Shown here: positions 18,217-27,244 of the stretch, one piece after another
Layout: every line of letters starts with the position of its first letter
Position numbering within the stretch: position 1 is the stretch's first letter
Assembly (NCBI RefSeq): GCF_029203305.1
Contig: NC_089463.1
Coordinates: 1,009,001-1,073,000 of the forward strand
Direction of reading: 5' to 3'
Source of the DNA: Yamadazyma tenuis
Lineage: Eukaryota > Ascomycota > Pichiomycetes > Serinales > Debaryomycetaceae
DNA length: 64,000 bases
Position numbers and translations under genes: made by a program
The notes under the pieces: model-generated
Databases searched by the model: none
What the model was told of the DNA's origin: nothing
The model's input: only the letters and a program-made list of their open reading frames with translations

Positions 18217-21200
18217 ATGTCTAATGATCCATTGAAGCTTCAAAGGAGATCTTTGACCCCGTTTCTCTCCAAGCGGGTGCCTCCTATCCCCCTGGAAGAC
18301 GAACGGAAAGTTTGTCCGGAGAAAAAATCCAATTGGATCAGCCAGTTGTTCTTCCTTTGGTTAAATCCGATTCTTAAAGTAGGATACAAGAGAACTCTTC
18401 AGGTGGATGATATGTACTTGCTTGCAGACACCACTAAAGTAGAATACTTGGCAACACAGTTCAACTCTTACTTTGAACATTACTTGCAAATCGCACAGGA
18501 GCAGCATATTGCAAACAAGTGTACGGAAAGAGGAGAAACTGTACCTACATCATCTGTTGACCCAGATGACGACTTGGCAGACTTCAAAGTACCAAGAAAG
18601 ATGTTTTTGTGGTGCTTGTTCTTGACGTGCAAATGGCAATATACTTTTGCAGCCGTTAGTGTAACTGTGGCTGGGTTGTTGAATTGTTTGACACCACTCG
18701 TAACGAAGGAGTTGATCAAGTACGTGGAAATGAAGGCATTGGGCCTCGAACACCACACCGGCCGGGGTGTGGGCCTCGCTATTGGTGTGCCAATAATGTT
18801 GATATCTGGTTCCTTATGTATAAGTCAGGGTTTCTACAGGGGAATGTTAACGGGTGCACAATTGAAGGGAGTTTTGACCAAAGCCATTTTGGAAAAATCA
18901 TTCCGATTGAACCCCCAGCTGAGACACCAGTTTCCTGCTTCCAAGATCACATCGATGATGAGCACCGATACTGCAAGAATCGATTTTGCTGCTGGCTTCC
19001 AACCGTTCTTGATATCTTTCCCTTCTTCCTTGATCTGTATTCTCGTGGTGTTGATCGTCAACCTTGGGGCCTCGGCCTTGATGGGGTTTGCGGTGTTGGT
19101 AGTATTTCTCGTGGGAATTGGCGGTGTTTCGAAGAAGATGTTTGCAGTTAGAAAACTGGCCACTGTGTTTACCGACCAGAGAGTCAACTACATCAAAGAG
19201 GTGTTGAACAACTTGAAGATCATCAAGTTCTACTCGTGGGAAGAGGCTTACTTCAAGATCATATCCGACGTGAGAACTAAAGAAATGGACCGACTTTACG
19301 TCATGCAAGGAATGAGAAACATCGTCATTACCTTCAGTTCCACCTTGTCTACCTTCGCTTCTATTGCAGCTTTCTTGGTGTTGTATTCGACTGGTTCGAG
19401 CAAGAGTAATCCTGCCAACATCTTTTCTTCGATTTCCTTGTTCAATGTTTTTAGTTCGTTGGTATTCATGGTTCCTATGGCCTTGAGCTCATTGATGGAT
19501 GCTTTGGTGGGTATTGACAGAATTGGAAACTTCTTGAACGCAACCGAAGTTGCTGCTGACGAAGGAAGAGCGGTTTTGTCTCCCGAAGCCGCTGAGAAAA
19601 TGAATGAGAACGGGTTGGCTCTCAGGTTAAGTAAGGCCAGCTTCGAGTGGGAAAAGTTTGATGATTTCGAGGAGGAAGACGAAAAGACCAAGAAAAAGAG
19701 ATTGAAGCAGGAAAAGAAGGACGAGAAAAAGCGCAAGAAGATGTTGAAAAAGGGCTTGAAGGTTGAAGTATCCAAGGAAGAGCTCTCTGATGTAGCCGAA
19801 AAGACTCCTGACTCAGACACTGCCAGCTTTGACAACGAGACTTTCCCTGGCTTGAACGATCTTGACTTTGTCCTCAAAAAGGGTGAATTTGTGGTCGTCA
19901 CCGGCCTGATCGGTTCTGGAAAATCTTCTCTTTTAAATGCTGTTGCAGGTTTCATGAAAAAGTCTGCTGGAACTGTTGATATCAATGGTTCCTTGACCTT
20001 CTGCGGTCAGCCTTGGATTCAGAATACTTCAGTCAAAGAAAATATCTTGTTTGGGGCCGAACTCGATGAAAAGAAGTACAAAGATGTAATCTATGCTTGT
20101 TCCTTGGAAAGTGACTTGGAAATCTTACCAGCTGGCGACAGAACTGAAATTGGTGAAAGAGGTGTAACCTTGTCTGGAGGTCAAAAGGCCCGTATTAATT
20201 TGGCTCGTTCCGTTTATGCTGATAATGATATCATCTTGTTAGACGATGTTTTGTCTGCGGTAGATGCCAGAGTTGGAAAACATATCATGGAAAACTGTAT
20301 TTTGGGTTTGTTAAAAGACAAAACCAGAATTTTGGCTACCCACCAGTTGTCTTTAATCGGTGCTGCTGATAGGATTATCTTTTTGAATGGGGATGGATCC
20401 GTTTCAATCGGCACTGGTCAGGAATTGGAGCGTACCAACCCAGGCTACACGAAATTGATGACTTTCAACATTCAAGACGACGATAGTGAAGAAGAACATG
20501 AATCTGATGGTGACCTTGAAGTTGTAGAAGAGGAGAGACTTCACATAGTAAGGCAGCTCACAAGAACCACAACAGATAAATCGAAAATCCTGGTGATCGA
20601 CGAAGAAGCTATCCACAAAGACTACAACCAGGATCAGTCTGTCAGTGGAAGATTGGCAGAAGATGAAGGACAATCCGTTAATAGCATTGGATTACAGGTC
20701 TATAAGAGATATGTCAAATTGGGCCAAGGAATTTTCAAGCATTATTCCATTCTCCTTGTTATTGCAATATTTTTGGCTATTGCTATTTTTTGCACCCTTT
20801 TCACCAATACATGGTTGTCTTTCTGGACAGGAAAAAAATTTCATAATAGATCGGACAGATTCTATATTGGTATCTACGTCATGTTTGGTGTGTTGTCCTT
20901 CATCTTTATTTTGATTGGCTTCACGGCAGTGGGCTACTTGACCAATCGTGCATCAAGAGAGTTGAATATCTTGACAATTGAAAAAGTCATTTATTCGCCT
21001 ATGTCGTTTTTGGACACTACTCCCATGGGAAGAATTATCAATAGATTTACAAAAGACACAGATGTTTTGGATAACGAAATTTCCGATCAGTTGAGATTCA
21101 CCCTTTTTGTTTCTTCCTTTACCATTGGTGTTTTAATTCTTTGTATCATTTACTTGCCTTGGTTTGCTATTGCTGTCCCACCATTTTTCTTACTGGTTTT

Positions 21201-22485
21201 CCTAATCGGCGAATTTTATCAATCTTCTGCCAGAGAAATCAAGAGAATCGAAGCAGTGCAAAGATCTTTTGTCTACAACAACTTCAACGAAACGTTGGTT
21301 GGAAGAGAAACCATTACGTCCTACAATTCAGAAAGAAGATTCTTGGACAAGAACGATTATTACACCGACAGAATGAATGAAGCTTACTACCTCACAATTG
21401 CCAGTCAACGTTGGGTTGGTGTCTTTTTGGAAGCTATCACTTGTGTACTTCCATTGGTTGTTGGCTTGTTGTCTGTACTCGGAGTTTTCAATCTCAGTGC
21501 TTCCTCAGTTGGTTTGCTTGTTTCTTATGTTACTTCTATCGCTGGCCAAATTTCGTTTATGGTTAGAAGTTACACACAAGTTGAGAATGGAATGAATTCC
21601 ACAGAAAGACTTTGTGACTTTGCTTTTGACTTGGAACAAGAAGCAGCTTTTGAAATTCCAGAAACAAAGCCTGATCCAACCTGGCCTCAACAAGGTCAAA
21701 TCGAATTCACCAACGTTTCGATGGCTTACAGAGAAGGCTTGCCTTTGGTATTGAAACACTTAGATGCTACCATTAAACCACAAGAGAAAATTGGAATCTG
21801 TGGTAGAACTGGGGCTGGAAAATCCTCTCTTGTTACTGCTTTGTACAGAATGTCGGAGTTGAATGCTGGTCTCATCACTATCGACGGTGTTGACATCTCC
21901 AAAATTGGATTGAAGGACTTGAGAACCAAGTTATCTATTATTCCCCAGGATCCTGTTTTGTTCAGAGGTACCATCCGTAAGAATTTGGACCCATTTGAAC
22001 AAAGCTCGGATGAGAAGTTGTGGGATGCCTTAAGAAAATCCGGTTTAATTGAAGCTGATAGGTTGGATGCTATTATCAGACAGCAAAAGGGTGATGAGAA
22101 TTTGTTCAAATTCCACCTTGACCAGCCTGTTGAAGACGAAGGTACAAACTTCTCTTTGGGAGAACGGCAATTGATTTCTTTGGCTAGAGCTTTGGTCAGA
22201 GACTCCAAGATTCTTATTTTGGATGAAGCTACTTCTTCTGTTGATTATGAAACTGATTCTAAGATCCAGGAAACCATTGTCAGAGAATTCAGCCAGTGTA
22301 CCATCTTATGTATTGCTCATAGATTGAGAACCATTGTCAACTATGATAAAATCTTGGTGCTTGACAAGGGAGAAGTCAAAGAGTTTGACTCTCCTTGGAA
22401 CTTGTATAACCAGCAAGACAGTATCTTCCAGCAAATGTGCTTCAAGTCCAAAATTGAAGCTGAGGACTTCACGAGAAAATTTTAA
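18217..22485 (+). CDS. YOR1: ABCC-family multidrug transporter, Yor1 type (copy B)
   Basis: 1422 aa from the ATG at 18217 (the frame is open 33 bp further upstream but without ATG). Same TMD1-NBD1-TMD2-NBD2 layout as copy A with all Walker and signature motifs intact. Differences cluster in the N-terminus, TM segments and the linker after NBD1. NBD2 and the pre-NBD1 linker are identical to copy A. Codon 19906-19908 is CTG next to Walker A, where copy A has CTT; it would be Ser under the CUG-Ser code. The C-terminus ends RKF rather than RR. Substrate range may differ because substrate-binding TM helices are the diverged parts (inference). Confidence 0.92.
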   Translation: MSNDPLKLQRRSLTPFLSKRVPPIPLEDERKVCPEKKSNWISQLFFLWLNPILKVGYKRTLQVDDMYLLADTTKVEYLATQFNSYFEHYLQIAQEQHIANKCTERGETVPTSSVDPDDDLADFKVPRKMFLWCLFLTCKWQYTFAAVSVTVAGLLNCLTPLVTKELIKYVEMKALGLEHHTGRGVGLAIGVPIMLISGSLCISQGFYRGMLTGAQLKGVLTKAILEKSFRLNPQLRHQFPASKITSMMSTDTARIDFAAGFQPFLISFPSSLICILVVLIVNLGASALMGFAVLVVFLVGIGGVSKKMFAVRKLATVFTDQRVNYIKEVLNNLKIIKFYSWEEAYFKIISDVRTKEMDRLYVMQGMRNIVITFSSTLSTFASIAAFLVLYSTGSSKSNPANIFSSISLFNVFSSLVFMVPMALSSLMDALVGIDRIGNFLNATEVAADEGRAVLSPEAAEKMNENGLALRLSKASFEWEKFDDFEEEDEKTKKKRLKQEKKDEKKRKKMLKKGLKVEVSKEELSDVAEKTPDSDTASFDNETFPGLNDLDFVLKKGEFVVVTGLIGSGKSSLLNAVAGFMKKSAGTVDINGSLTFCGQPWIQNTSVKENILFGAELDEKKYKDVIYACSLESDLEILPAGDRTEIGERGVTLSGGQKARINLARSVYADNDIILLDDVLSAVDARVGKHIMENCILGLLKDKTRILATHQLSLIGAADRIIFLNGDGSVSIGTGQELERTNPGYTKLMTFNIQDDDSEEEHESDGDLEVVEEERLHIVRQLTRTTTDKSKILVIDEEAIHKDYNQDQSVSGRLAEDEGQSVNSIGLQVYKRYVKLGQGIFKHYSILLVIAIFLAIAIFCTLFTNTWLSFWTGKKFHNRSDRFYIGIYVMFGVLSFIFILIGFTAVGYLTNRASRELNILTIEKVIYSPMSFLDTTPMGRIINRFTKDTDVLDNEISDQLRFTLFVSSFTIGVLILCIIYLPWFAIAVPPFFLLVFLIGEFYQSSAREIKRIEAVQRSFVYNNFNETLVGRETITSYNSERRFLDKNDYYTDRMNEAYYLTIASQRWVGVFLEAITCVLPLVVGLLSVLGVFNLSASSVGLLVSYVTSIAGQISFMVRSYTQVENGMNSTERLCDFAFDLEQEAAFEIPETKPDPTWPQQGQIEFTNVSMAYREGLPLVLKHLDATIKPQEKIGICGRTGAGKSSLVTALYRMSELNAGLITIDGVDISKIGLKDLRTKLSIIPQDPVLFRGTIRKNLDPFEQSSDEKLWDALRKSGLIEADRLDAIIRQQKGDENLFKFHLDQPVEDEGTNFSLGERQLISLARALVRDSKILILDEATSSVDYETDSKIQETIVREFSQCTILCIAHRLRTIVNYDKILVLDKGEVKEFDSPWNLYNQQDSIFQQMCFKSKIEAEDFTRKF

Positions 22486-23850
22486 GTGAGATTGCTTTCG
22501 GAACAATAATATCACTAGTGTATATAAATCTTAATAAAACTATGCTTTGGGCCAGATACCGAGTTGAGGCTCTTTTCTGCAAACGAGACTTCCTCCATCC
22601 TAATAGACCAGAGTGGCCCACAATGCTATATATAAGAGAGATATGTTCGAAGTAAGGTTTTGAACTAGGTGATATAAAATATCAGTGAAACAGTATATGG
22701 CTAGGAAAGTAGCTGCAAAAAGCTTTATCTTCAGAACAACGCGCATTTACGAAATCTCTGGTGTATGGGGGCGCATTGTTGGGGCGGGTATTGGTGGGGG
22801 TTCAGGGTACGTGTGCGGATAAAGTTCGAAGACGTCGATTTAGCCAACTCCGACAATACTTTGAATTTTCCGGTTCCTCTAGCCTAGTGTACCTTACATG
22901 CCATCTGGGGTTTCGACTTTCTGATTCCCTGGGAGCTGGACAGTAAGTCGGCATTTGCGCCTAAAGTTCCGTAAGATAATACGATCGGAATGGGCCCGCC
23001 AATTCCAACGGAGTGTCCATGCAAGTTCTGACCCATACACCCCCCAGCCCTTTCTAATCGGGACACAGACTTTCATCAAAACTTACATAACCATCGACCG
23101 CCAACACTACTAATGACCCACCACCCTTGCGACAACACTATCATGCACACAATCCCCCATTGCTCGCAGCGCCTCTCTGGCCCAATCACTATTTCGTAAA
23201 AAGCCCAATCACTGTTAGCCGTCGCGTTATTGGCTGAACCGCCGAACCGGGCCTATTAGTCCCCGGGTATGTGCAGGACAGCTCTGTTCTCCTATAAAAG
23301 CTAATTCGGGATGGATACATTTTCACAAGAGTCCAATGACTTGGTTACTAGAGGTTGGGTGGTTGACAGTTAATAGTTGAATAAAGGGGTTGGTAGACTC
23401 AATGTGGGGTGACACCTGGTAAAGATCCATCATGCACGTAGAAGCCATTGACACCCTAAAGTTATCAACAATTGGTAAAGCGGAGACAAAGATAAGAAGA
23501 AAGCAGTATAGGTACAGGGATAGGCAGCGACGAGATACTCCATTAGGTAAGTGGAATGGTTTTTGTTGCATAGAACGTAAAAGGAGAGCATCTGCAAGAG
23601 GATCTGTCTGGGAAAGTCTGTGCTATCAGGCTATCTAGCACAGGGTGATTGGCTGAACCCTCAAGTGCGCACCTTCGCTATTGGGAGTGACTATTCCACC
23701 GAGGCGACTAGTCTTGCTTATCAGGAAGCGGGAGTTTTTCTCGTTTCTCATTTAAATCACAAATATCCTCAGCAGCCAATCGCACAAAAAAACTATTTCT
23801 TCTTTTGAAGTAACTCTTAGCTTTTTTGTTATTTAATTCATCTTAACACA
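22486..23850. other. Long upstream region of GLN1 with CCAAT and GATA sites
   Basis: 1.36 kb. Near the left end is the third dispersed element (22644-22692) and Rap1-like words at 22759-22772 and 23029-23042. CCAAT boxes (either strand) occur at 23182, 23205, 23229, 23648, about 23679 and about 23775, and a CTTATC (GATAAG) near 23716. A TATAAAAG at about 23294 lies too far from GLN1 to be its own and precedes a 68-codon frame (23432-23638) whose Arg-rich translation is not convincing; an upstream transcript is possible. Confidence 0.5.
22644..22692 (+). repeat. Dispersed ~48-bp intergenic element, copy 3 of 3
   Basis: Weakest copy (about two thirds identical by eye to 11871-11918), at the equivalent place downstream of YOR1-B. 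Confidence 0.35.
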
Positions 23851-24963
23851 ATGGTTGCCATTACCCAACAAACCGCCATCTTGGCCAAATATCTTGATTT
23901 GGATCAAAGAGGTAGCGTTCTTGCCGAATACGTTTGGATTGACTCCGAAGGTAACACCAGATCCAAGTGTAAGACCTTGAGCAAAAAACCTTCAAGTGTC
24001 GATGACTTGCCCGAATGGAACTTTGATGGTTCCTCCACCGGCCAGGCCCCTGGCCACGACTCCGACGTGTACTTGAGACCCGTTGCTTTCTACCCCGATC
24101 CTTTTAGAAGAGGTGAAAACATCATTGTATTGTCTGAATGTTGGAACAACGATGGAACTCCAAACAAGTTCAACCACAGACACGAGTGTGCCAAGTTGAT
24201 GAAGGCCCACGAAGATGAAAAGGTCTGGTTCGGTCTCGAACAAGAATACACTCTTTTCGATGAATTTGATCAACCCTATGCCTGGCCTAAGGGTGGATTC
24301 CCAGCTCCTCAAGGTCCTTACTACTGTGGTGTTGGAACTGGTAAAGTGTTTGCCAGAGACATTGTCGAGGCCCACTATAGAGCCTGTCTTTACGCCGGTA
24401 TCAACCTCAGTGGTATCAACGCCGAAGTGATGCCCTCTCAGTGGGAATTCCAAGTTGGTCCTTGTGAAGGAATTGACATGGGAGATCAATTATGGATGGC
24501 CAGATACTTGTTGTCCAAGGTTGCCGAAGAATTTGGTGCCAAGATCTCCTTACACCCAAAGCCTTTGAAGGGAGACTGGAACGGTGCTGGATGTCACACC
24601 AATGTTTCTACCGAAAACATGAGAAAGGAAGGTGGAATGAAGTACATTGAAGAAGCTCTTGAAAAATTGGCTAAAAGACACAAGGAACACTTGTTGCTTT
24701 ATGGAACTGACAACGAGTTGAGATTGACTGGTAGACATGAAACTGCTTCCATGGAAGCTTTCTCTTCTGGTGTTGCTAACAGAGGTGCGTCTGTCAGAAT
24801 CCCAAGATCTGTTGCCAAAGAAGGTTACGGATACTTTGAAGACAGAAGACCTGCTTCTAACATTGACCCTTACTTGGTGACTGGTATCATGATTGAAACC
24901 ATCTGTGGTTCAATTCCAGATGCTGACATGTCTAAGGAATTTGCTAGAGAAGCCTCTGATTAA
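23851..24963 (+). CDS. GLN1: Glutamine synthetase
   Basis: 370 aa, the usual eukaryotic GSII length. Diagnostic stretches: [13 protein letters not shown] (substrate latch), [10 protein letters not shown] (metal-binding Glu), [25 protein letters not shown] (ATP/ammonium site) and [22 protein letters not shown]. It condenses glutamate and ammonia to glutamine with ATP in the cytosol, as a decamer. The gene has no CTG codon, in line with high expression. A GATA site and several CCAAT boxes upstream suit nitrogen control. Confidence 0.97.
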   Translation: MVAITQQTAILAKYLDLDQRGSVLAEYVWIDSEGNTRSKCKTLSKKPSSVDDLPEWNFDGSSTGQAPGHDSDVYLRPVAFYPDPFRRGENIIVLSECWNNDGTPNKFNHRHECAKLMKAHEDEKVWFGLEQEYTLFDEFDQPYAWPKGGFPAPQGPYYCGVGTGKVFARDIVEAHYRACLYAGINLSGINAEVMPSQWEFQVGPCEGIDMGDQLWMARYLLSKVAEEFGAKISLHPKPLKGDWNGAGCHTNVSTENMRKEGGMKYIEEALEKLAKRHKEHLLLYGTDNELRLTGRHETASMEAFSSGVANRGASVRIPRSVAKEGYGYFEDRRPASNIDPYLVTGIMIETICGSIPDADMSKEFAREASD

Positions 24964-25400
24964 GTTATTTAAGATGAGTAGGTAGAGTAATTTACTACTG
25001 GAGAGTTTATAATTTGTTGACTCTTATCTGTAAGTTAATGAGACCCAAACAAACTGCCTAATCGGGAGGGTAGTTTTGGTGATTTAAGTCTCCCTTATCG
25101 TGACTGGTATTGCACAAGTATTAGTTCCATAGAGTGTAATACTAATCCCATAGAGTGTCATATACTGCTTGCTAACCTGTCCTAATGACTCAATAACTTA
25201 AATCCATTCCTCTCGTCCATTACGGGGTTCAATGTCCATCCTGTTGTATTTGTGTAGTTTTCCTGCAAATTATTGTCCTGAAATAGTACCCAACTTCCAT
25301 CTATCCATGAAATGTCGTAGTATCTACCCCCTGCATTAAGGGGATGTCGCGATCGAATTCCACGTTAAGACACTCCTTGGCCCTCGATACTGCAGACATT
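24964..25400. other. Intergenic, GLN1 to tRNA-His
   Basis: 437 bp. Holds the GLN1 3' end, with a near-duplicated stretch at 25110-25160 (CATAGAGTGTAATACTAATC then CATAGAGTGTCATA). No gene seen. Confidence 0.6.
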
Positions 25401-25472
25401 GCCGGTCTAGTATAGTGGTTAGTATATTTCTTTGTGGCAGAAACGACCCAGGTTCGATTCCTGGGGCCGGCA
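25401..25472 (+). tRNA. tRNA-His (anticodon GTG)
   Basis: 72 nt. Acceptor GCCGGTC pairs with GGCCGGC, then discriminator A. D arm TAGTATAGTGGTTAGTA, anticodon stem TTTCT/AGAAA with loop TTGTGGC, T arm CCCAG-GTTCGATT-CCTGGG. A run of T follows from 25474. Typical RNA polymerase III gene with intact A and B boxes. Confidence 0.95.
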
Positions 25473-25682
25473 GTTTTTTTTTCATCCTTCGTATTTTCAG
25501 CTTCCCCCCATATTCTAACAATTACTGCCCACGTATACCACTAACATCTTCCCAGCCTCTTTCACCTTTGCCAGCCTTCTCAGTTTTTTGCAACTGGTGA
25601 AGTTTTGTCGTGCCCCCATACCAATTTTTCTCGTTCATTTCCGAGCGTTCTGCTCCCTGAAATACCAACCTTCACCAACAAT

Positions 25683-27153
25683 ATGACCATTGAAGTATGT
25701 ACCATTCCCACCCACTCCAACCACCACCAGCCGCATACTAACCTACCAGTCCTCGTTCGCCATCGACAGCCAGTTCTTGGCCGACCAGAAGAAAGTCATC
25801 CGGGAAAGAATAATTCCCTGGGAAGGCTTATCGAGAGCCAACATCATTAGTGAAGATGAAGCAAACTACATTAAGATCTTGGAAAAACAATCGACGGAAA
25901 ACAAAAACTCCACCATCGCCAACCAGGTCAAGTTGTACGCCAGCACCTTGTTGAACTTGTTGAACAAGTTGGACAATAACCCCAGAGACGATGTGTTGAA
26001 AAGTCTTTTATGTTTAGTCAACGACTTGTTAATTGACTTACCGGAGTTTGGCGATGAGTTGATCAAGTTGACCGACGTCGATGCTGCCTTGCCATTTGAG
26101 CCATTTGTCAAGTACTTGGGCCATACCGACCTGGTCATCAAGACGTTGTCGTTGTACAACTTGACGGTGTTATTAGTGAAGGCTTCAGCCACCAAGGCCA
26201 TTGACGACGAAATCGTCTCCAAGGCATTCAGGGAGCACACGGTGTTGATTCACGGTAATGATGTGAACTACAAGTTCATCACCATTCAGTTGTTGCAGTA
26301 TTTGCTCATCATAAAGCCGTTTAAGTTGGTGTATTTGAAGACCGACTTCGCCAAGAACTTTAAGAGCTTGGCCTCCATCATTGACTACTCGGTTGCCAAT
26401 GAAAACCTCATAAACTCGTCCAACTTGCAGCTTATCTACAACACCTTGTTGAACATCTGGATATTGTCGTTCAATCCCAAGATCAATAAGTTGATTTACC
26501 AGCAGAATCCCCAACTAATTGGTGATTTGTTGACGTTATCCAAAGACTCCATCAAAATAAAGATCATTCGGATCTCTGTGTCCATCTTAAAGAACTTTGT
26601 GTCGATTGTCGACCTGTCAAGTGACAAATTTAAGATCATTAAGGTGATTTTGCACAACGATGGGTTGAGCTTGATCACCAACTTGAAGAGTAGAAAAATC
26701 AGCTCCAACGGGTCCGACGAAGAATTGACCGGCGACTTGAACTACTTGTTCGATGAGTTGAACGATATCGTCAAGAACAAGTTGACATCGTTTGACGAAT
26801 ACTTGACAGAGTTGGAAACCCCCAATTTACTCAGCTGGTCTTCTCCCACCCACAAGTCTTCCGAATTTTGGTTGGAAAATAGCAACCAGTTCAAGGAAAA
26901 CAACTTCAAGTTAGTTAAGAAAATCTTCGAGGTGTTAGGCACGAACCTGGATAACACCAACTTGCAAAAGGTGATTTTGTTGAGTGATTTACAGTACTTG
27001 ATCGGTAACTTGGGCCAGGATTTGGTCGACTTCATCAATGGCAACAAGGATTACAAGTTGTTGATCATGAACTTGTTGGACACCAACAACGACAATGAGT
27101 TAAAGTACCAGTCGCTTAAGACCATCCAGTTATTGGTGGGTCACACCTACTAA
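25683..27153 (+). CDS. VMA13: V-type H+-ATPase V1 subunit H (spliced)
   Basis: Two exons: 25683-25694 (Met-Thr-Ile-Glu) and 25750-27153, giving 471 aa (S. cerevisiae Vma13 is 478). Without splicing the frame would have to begin at a TTG with an unrelated Thr/Pro-rich N-terminus; splicing gives MTIESSFAIDSQFLADQKKV, which fits. The body is an armadillo-like helical repeat protein, and the conserved C-terminal block LTSFDEYLTELETPNLLSWS, then ENNFKLVKKIFEVL and LKYQSLKTIQLLVGHTY identifies Vma13. Subunit H activates the assembled V-ATPase and silences free V1. BIR1 starts 91 bp downstream on the same strand. Confidence 0.92.
25695..25749 (+). other. 55-nt spliceosomal intron in VMA13
   Basis: 5' splice site GTATGT (25695-25700), branch point TACTAAC (25736-25742), 3' splice site CAG (25747-25749) only 7 nt after the branch site. 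Length 55 is not a multiple of three, so retention shifts the frame. Confidence 0.9.
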
Positions 27154-27244
27154 TCCATTTTCTTCAGTTCTCTTCATCGATAAATACACAGACTTTTTGC
27201 AGCTTCATAAAAACCGCGACTGGCAGTGGAAAAAAAGATCAATA

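Noticed and set aside
23432..23638. 68-codon forward frame upstream of GLN1
   Set aside because: Has an ATG and a distant TATA box, but Arg-rich composition and no conservation signal; kept only as a possible upstream transcript.
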